Virus record (IMG/VR): IMGVR_UViG_3300049733_000558
Span: 1-22,774 of that record
From: a virus
DNA length: 22,774 nucleotides
Reading direction: 5' to 3' (one strand)
Numbering within the stretch: the first letter of the stretch is position 1; each line of letters begins with the position of its first letter. Both the position numbers and the translations under genes were made by a program. The notes beneath the pieces were generated by a model. The model ran no database searches. It was given only the letters and a program-made list of their open reading frames with translations, and had not been told where the DNA came from. Below, one piece after another: positions 21,621-22,774 of this stretch.

Positions 21621-22531
21621 CGGATCTCTCCCAGGAGGCGGTTCACGAGCGAGGCCTTGCTGTTCACCGTCAGGTGCGCGTAGCGCTTGGTCATCGCGAG
21701 CTGGCGGTGCCCCATGACGTCGGCGATCTCGAGCAGGCTCGCGCCCTGCTGCGCGAGGTAGGAGGCGCAGGTATGGCGGAGATCATGGAAGCGGAAATCC
21801 GCGAGCCGCGCCTCCTTGCGCGCGGCGTTCCAGACGGTTTCGAAGTTGAAGGCGACCCGCGACTTGCGGGGCGAGGCGAAGACGAGCGCCGCCGGCGCGC
21901 CCTGGAACGGGGCGAGCTCGGCGATCGCCGCGGGCGTGAGGGGCAGCACCCGCCGGTCATCGTTCTTGGTCGTGCAGACGTATGCACGGGCGCCCTCGAG
22001 ATCCACGTCGCGCCAGGTGAGGGCCAGGAGCTCGCCGCGGCGCGCGCCGGTGGTGATCGCGAGGAGCACCAGGGCGTAGAGGCGGGGCCAGCTCGAGGCG
22101 CGGCAGGCCTCGAAGAGGCGCTCGCGCTCGGCTTCTGAGAGGAAGCGCACGCGCCCGCGGGGCTCGGCCTGGCGCTCGATCTTGCGGCAGGGATTCTCGA
22201 AGCCCTTGGGCACGCGCCGGCGCTTGATCGCCCAGGAGAAGAGCGCCCCGAGCGCGACCTGGTAGCGGTTCACGGTTGAGGGCGAGCGCTTGTCTCCGCG
22301 GGCCCGGAAGACGCGCCGGCCATCGGCGTCGCGCCCGGCGTAGCGGCGCGCCGGCGTCGTCGCGAGCGTTTCGAGCGCGGCGAAGACGTCGTCATCGGTG
22401 ATCGAGGCGGCCGCGCGATCGCCCAGGCGCGCGACCCACCAGCCCAGGCGATGCGGTCGGGAATCGTCACGCCCGGTGTACTGGGCGAAATACTCGTCGA
22501 CGAGCTGGGCGAGGGTGAGCTCGGCACTCAT
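21617..22531 (-). CDS. Tyrosine recombinase / phage integrase
   Basis: The protein is 304 aa from the ATG at 22531 (MSAELTLAQLVDEYFAQYTG), preceded by GGGGGTGGAAA. It has an N-terminal SAM-like core-binding domain (about residues 5-110) and a complete catalytic set: Arg164 (TGARRGEL), Lys189 (TKNDDRR), His249 and Arg252 (FHDLRH), His275 (VMGHRQ) and nucleophile Tyr284 (KRYAHL). It catalyses site-specific integration and excision, here presumably at tRNA-Asn (core at 12542-12586). The start overlaps the stop of the upstream partial gene (ATGA) and the stop overlaps the start of the 59-aa gene, so integrase is embedded in a multi-gene transcript, not an isolated end gene. Confidence 0.93.
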   Translation of the reverse strand: MSAELTLAQLVDEYFAQYTGRDDSRPHRLGWWVARLGDRAAASITDDDVFAALETLATTPARRYAGRDADGRRVFRARGDKRSPSTVNRYQVALGALFSWAIKRRRVPKGFENPCRKIERQAEPRGRVRFLSEAERERLFEACRASSWPRLYALVLLAITTGARRGELLALTWRDVDLEGARAYVCTTKNDDRRVLPLTPAAIAELAPFQGAPAALVFASPRKSRVAFNFETVWNAARKEARLADFRFHDLRHTCASYLAQQGASLLEIADVMGHRQLAMTKRYAHLTVNSKASLVNRLLGEIR

Positions 22532-22774
22532 TTTCCACCCCCTTTGAGCGCCGACACTTTGGATTTTCGGCGGCCGCGCGGCGCGCGCTTGACGGCTTGG
22601 GCGACGGCGCCCAGCCAATCCAGTTCGAGATAGAGCTCCCACTGCAGCGCCTCGACTCGATCGTGCGCCGGGCTGGAGAGTGCCTTGCGGGCCGGAATTT
22701 TCAGGGGGAGCGGGCGTTTCTCGATCCGCTCGAGTACGAGCTGGCTCAGGTCGCGTAGGCGTGAGAGGGTAAGC
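22528..22774 (-). CDS. Hypothetical phage protein, C-terminal 81 residues (cut by window edge)
   Basis: The frame is open from the right edge for 81 codons and ends with TGA at 22530-22528, sharing ATGA with the integrase start. The visible part reads LTLSRLRDLSQLVLERIEKR and later ALQWELYLELDWLGAVAQAV, then a lysine/arginine-rich tail (RAPRGRRKSKVSALKGGGK). It is helical and basic at the end, with no recognised domain. It shows that the element continues to the right past integrase, so the right att site is not immediately beyond int. Confidence 0.6.
   Translation of the reverse strand, partial: LTLSRLRDLSQLVLERIEKRPLPLKIPARKALSSPAHDRVEALQWELYLELDWLGAVAQAVKRAPRGRRKSKVSALKGGGK

Overview
The window is GC-rich DNA from a proteobacterium, most likely a betaproteobacterium. 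The composition, a PEP-CTERM-type sorting tail at 11940-12030, a MoxR/VWA locus and a lambda/HK97-type prophage segment all fit that, but no gene here fixes the genus.

Chromosomal part (1-12541). A MoxR-type AAA+ ATPase (cut by the left edge) and a membrane-anchored S1C serine protease run leftward. Divergent from them, a rightward run encodes a BatA-like VWA protein, a family-2-like glycosyltransferase with a C-terminal SEC-C zinc motif, a DAO-type FAD oxidoreductase, and a radical SAM enzyme with an N-terminal twitch-like domain. A second, clearly paralogous radical SAM enzyme with a much longer C-terminus converges on the first with a 7-bp gap. Upstream of it lies a fossil 5' end of an IS110-family transposase, then a leftward group A flavin monooxygenase. 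Next come a GH19 endolysin/muramidase-like gene overlapped by a small exported protein gene (a possible effector/immunity pair), and about 1.6 kb of gene-poor DNA holding decayed PEP-CTERM protein remnants with a 141-bp-period duplication.

Integrated phage-like element (12542 to beyond the right edge). A 45-nt copy of the 3' half of tRNA-Asn(GUU), followed on the chromosomal side by an intrinsic terminator, marks the left attachment site. The element's genes all lie on the minus strand. In transcription order they are: a hypothetical gene cut by the edge, tyrosine integrase, a 59-aa gene, a 126-aa HTH-like protein, a 98-aa excisionase-like protein, a VapE-type ATPase, an inverted array of 9-bp repeats, a Nu1-like small terminase, a 101-aa protein, a prohead protease-major capsid fusion, a 122-aa protein, a lambda I-like tail assembly protein, a tape measure protein and a 91-aa protein. 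Large terminase, portal, head-tail connectors, tail tube and baseplate genes are absent between small terminase and att. The element is therefore either a heavily deleted prophage or a compact phage satellite carrying its own capsid, VapE and small terminase.

Most noteworthy are the satellite-like gene set, an internal ribosome binding site and ATG in the protease-capsid fusion that could give free capsid protein, the inverted repeat array at the vapE 3' end, the tail-to-tail pair of twitch radical SAM paralogues, and the GH19/exported-protein pair.
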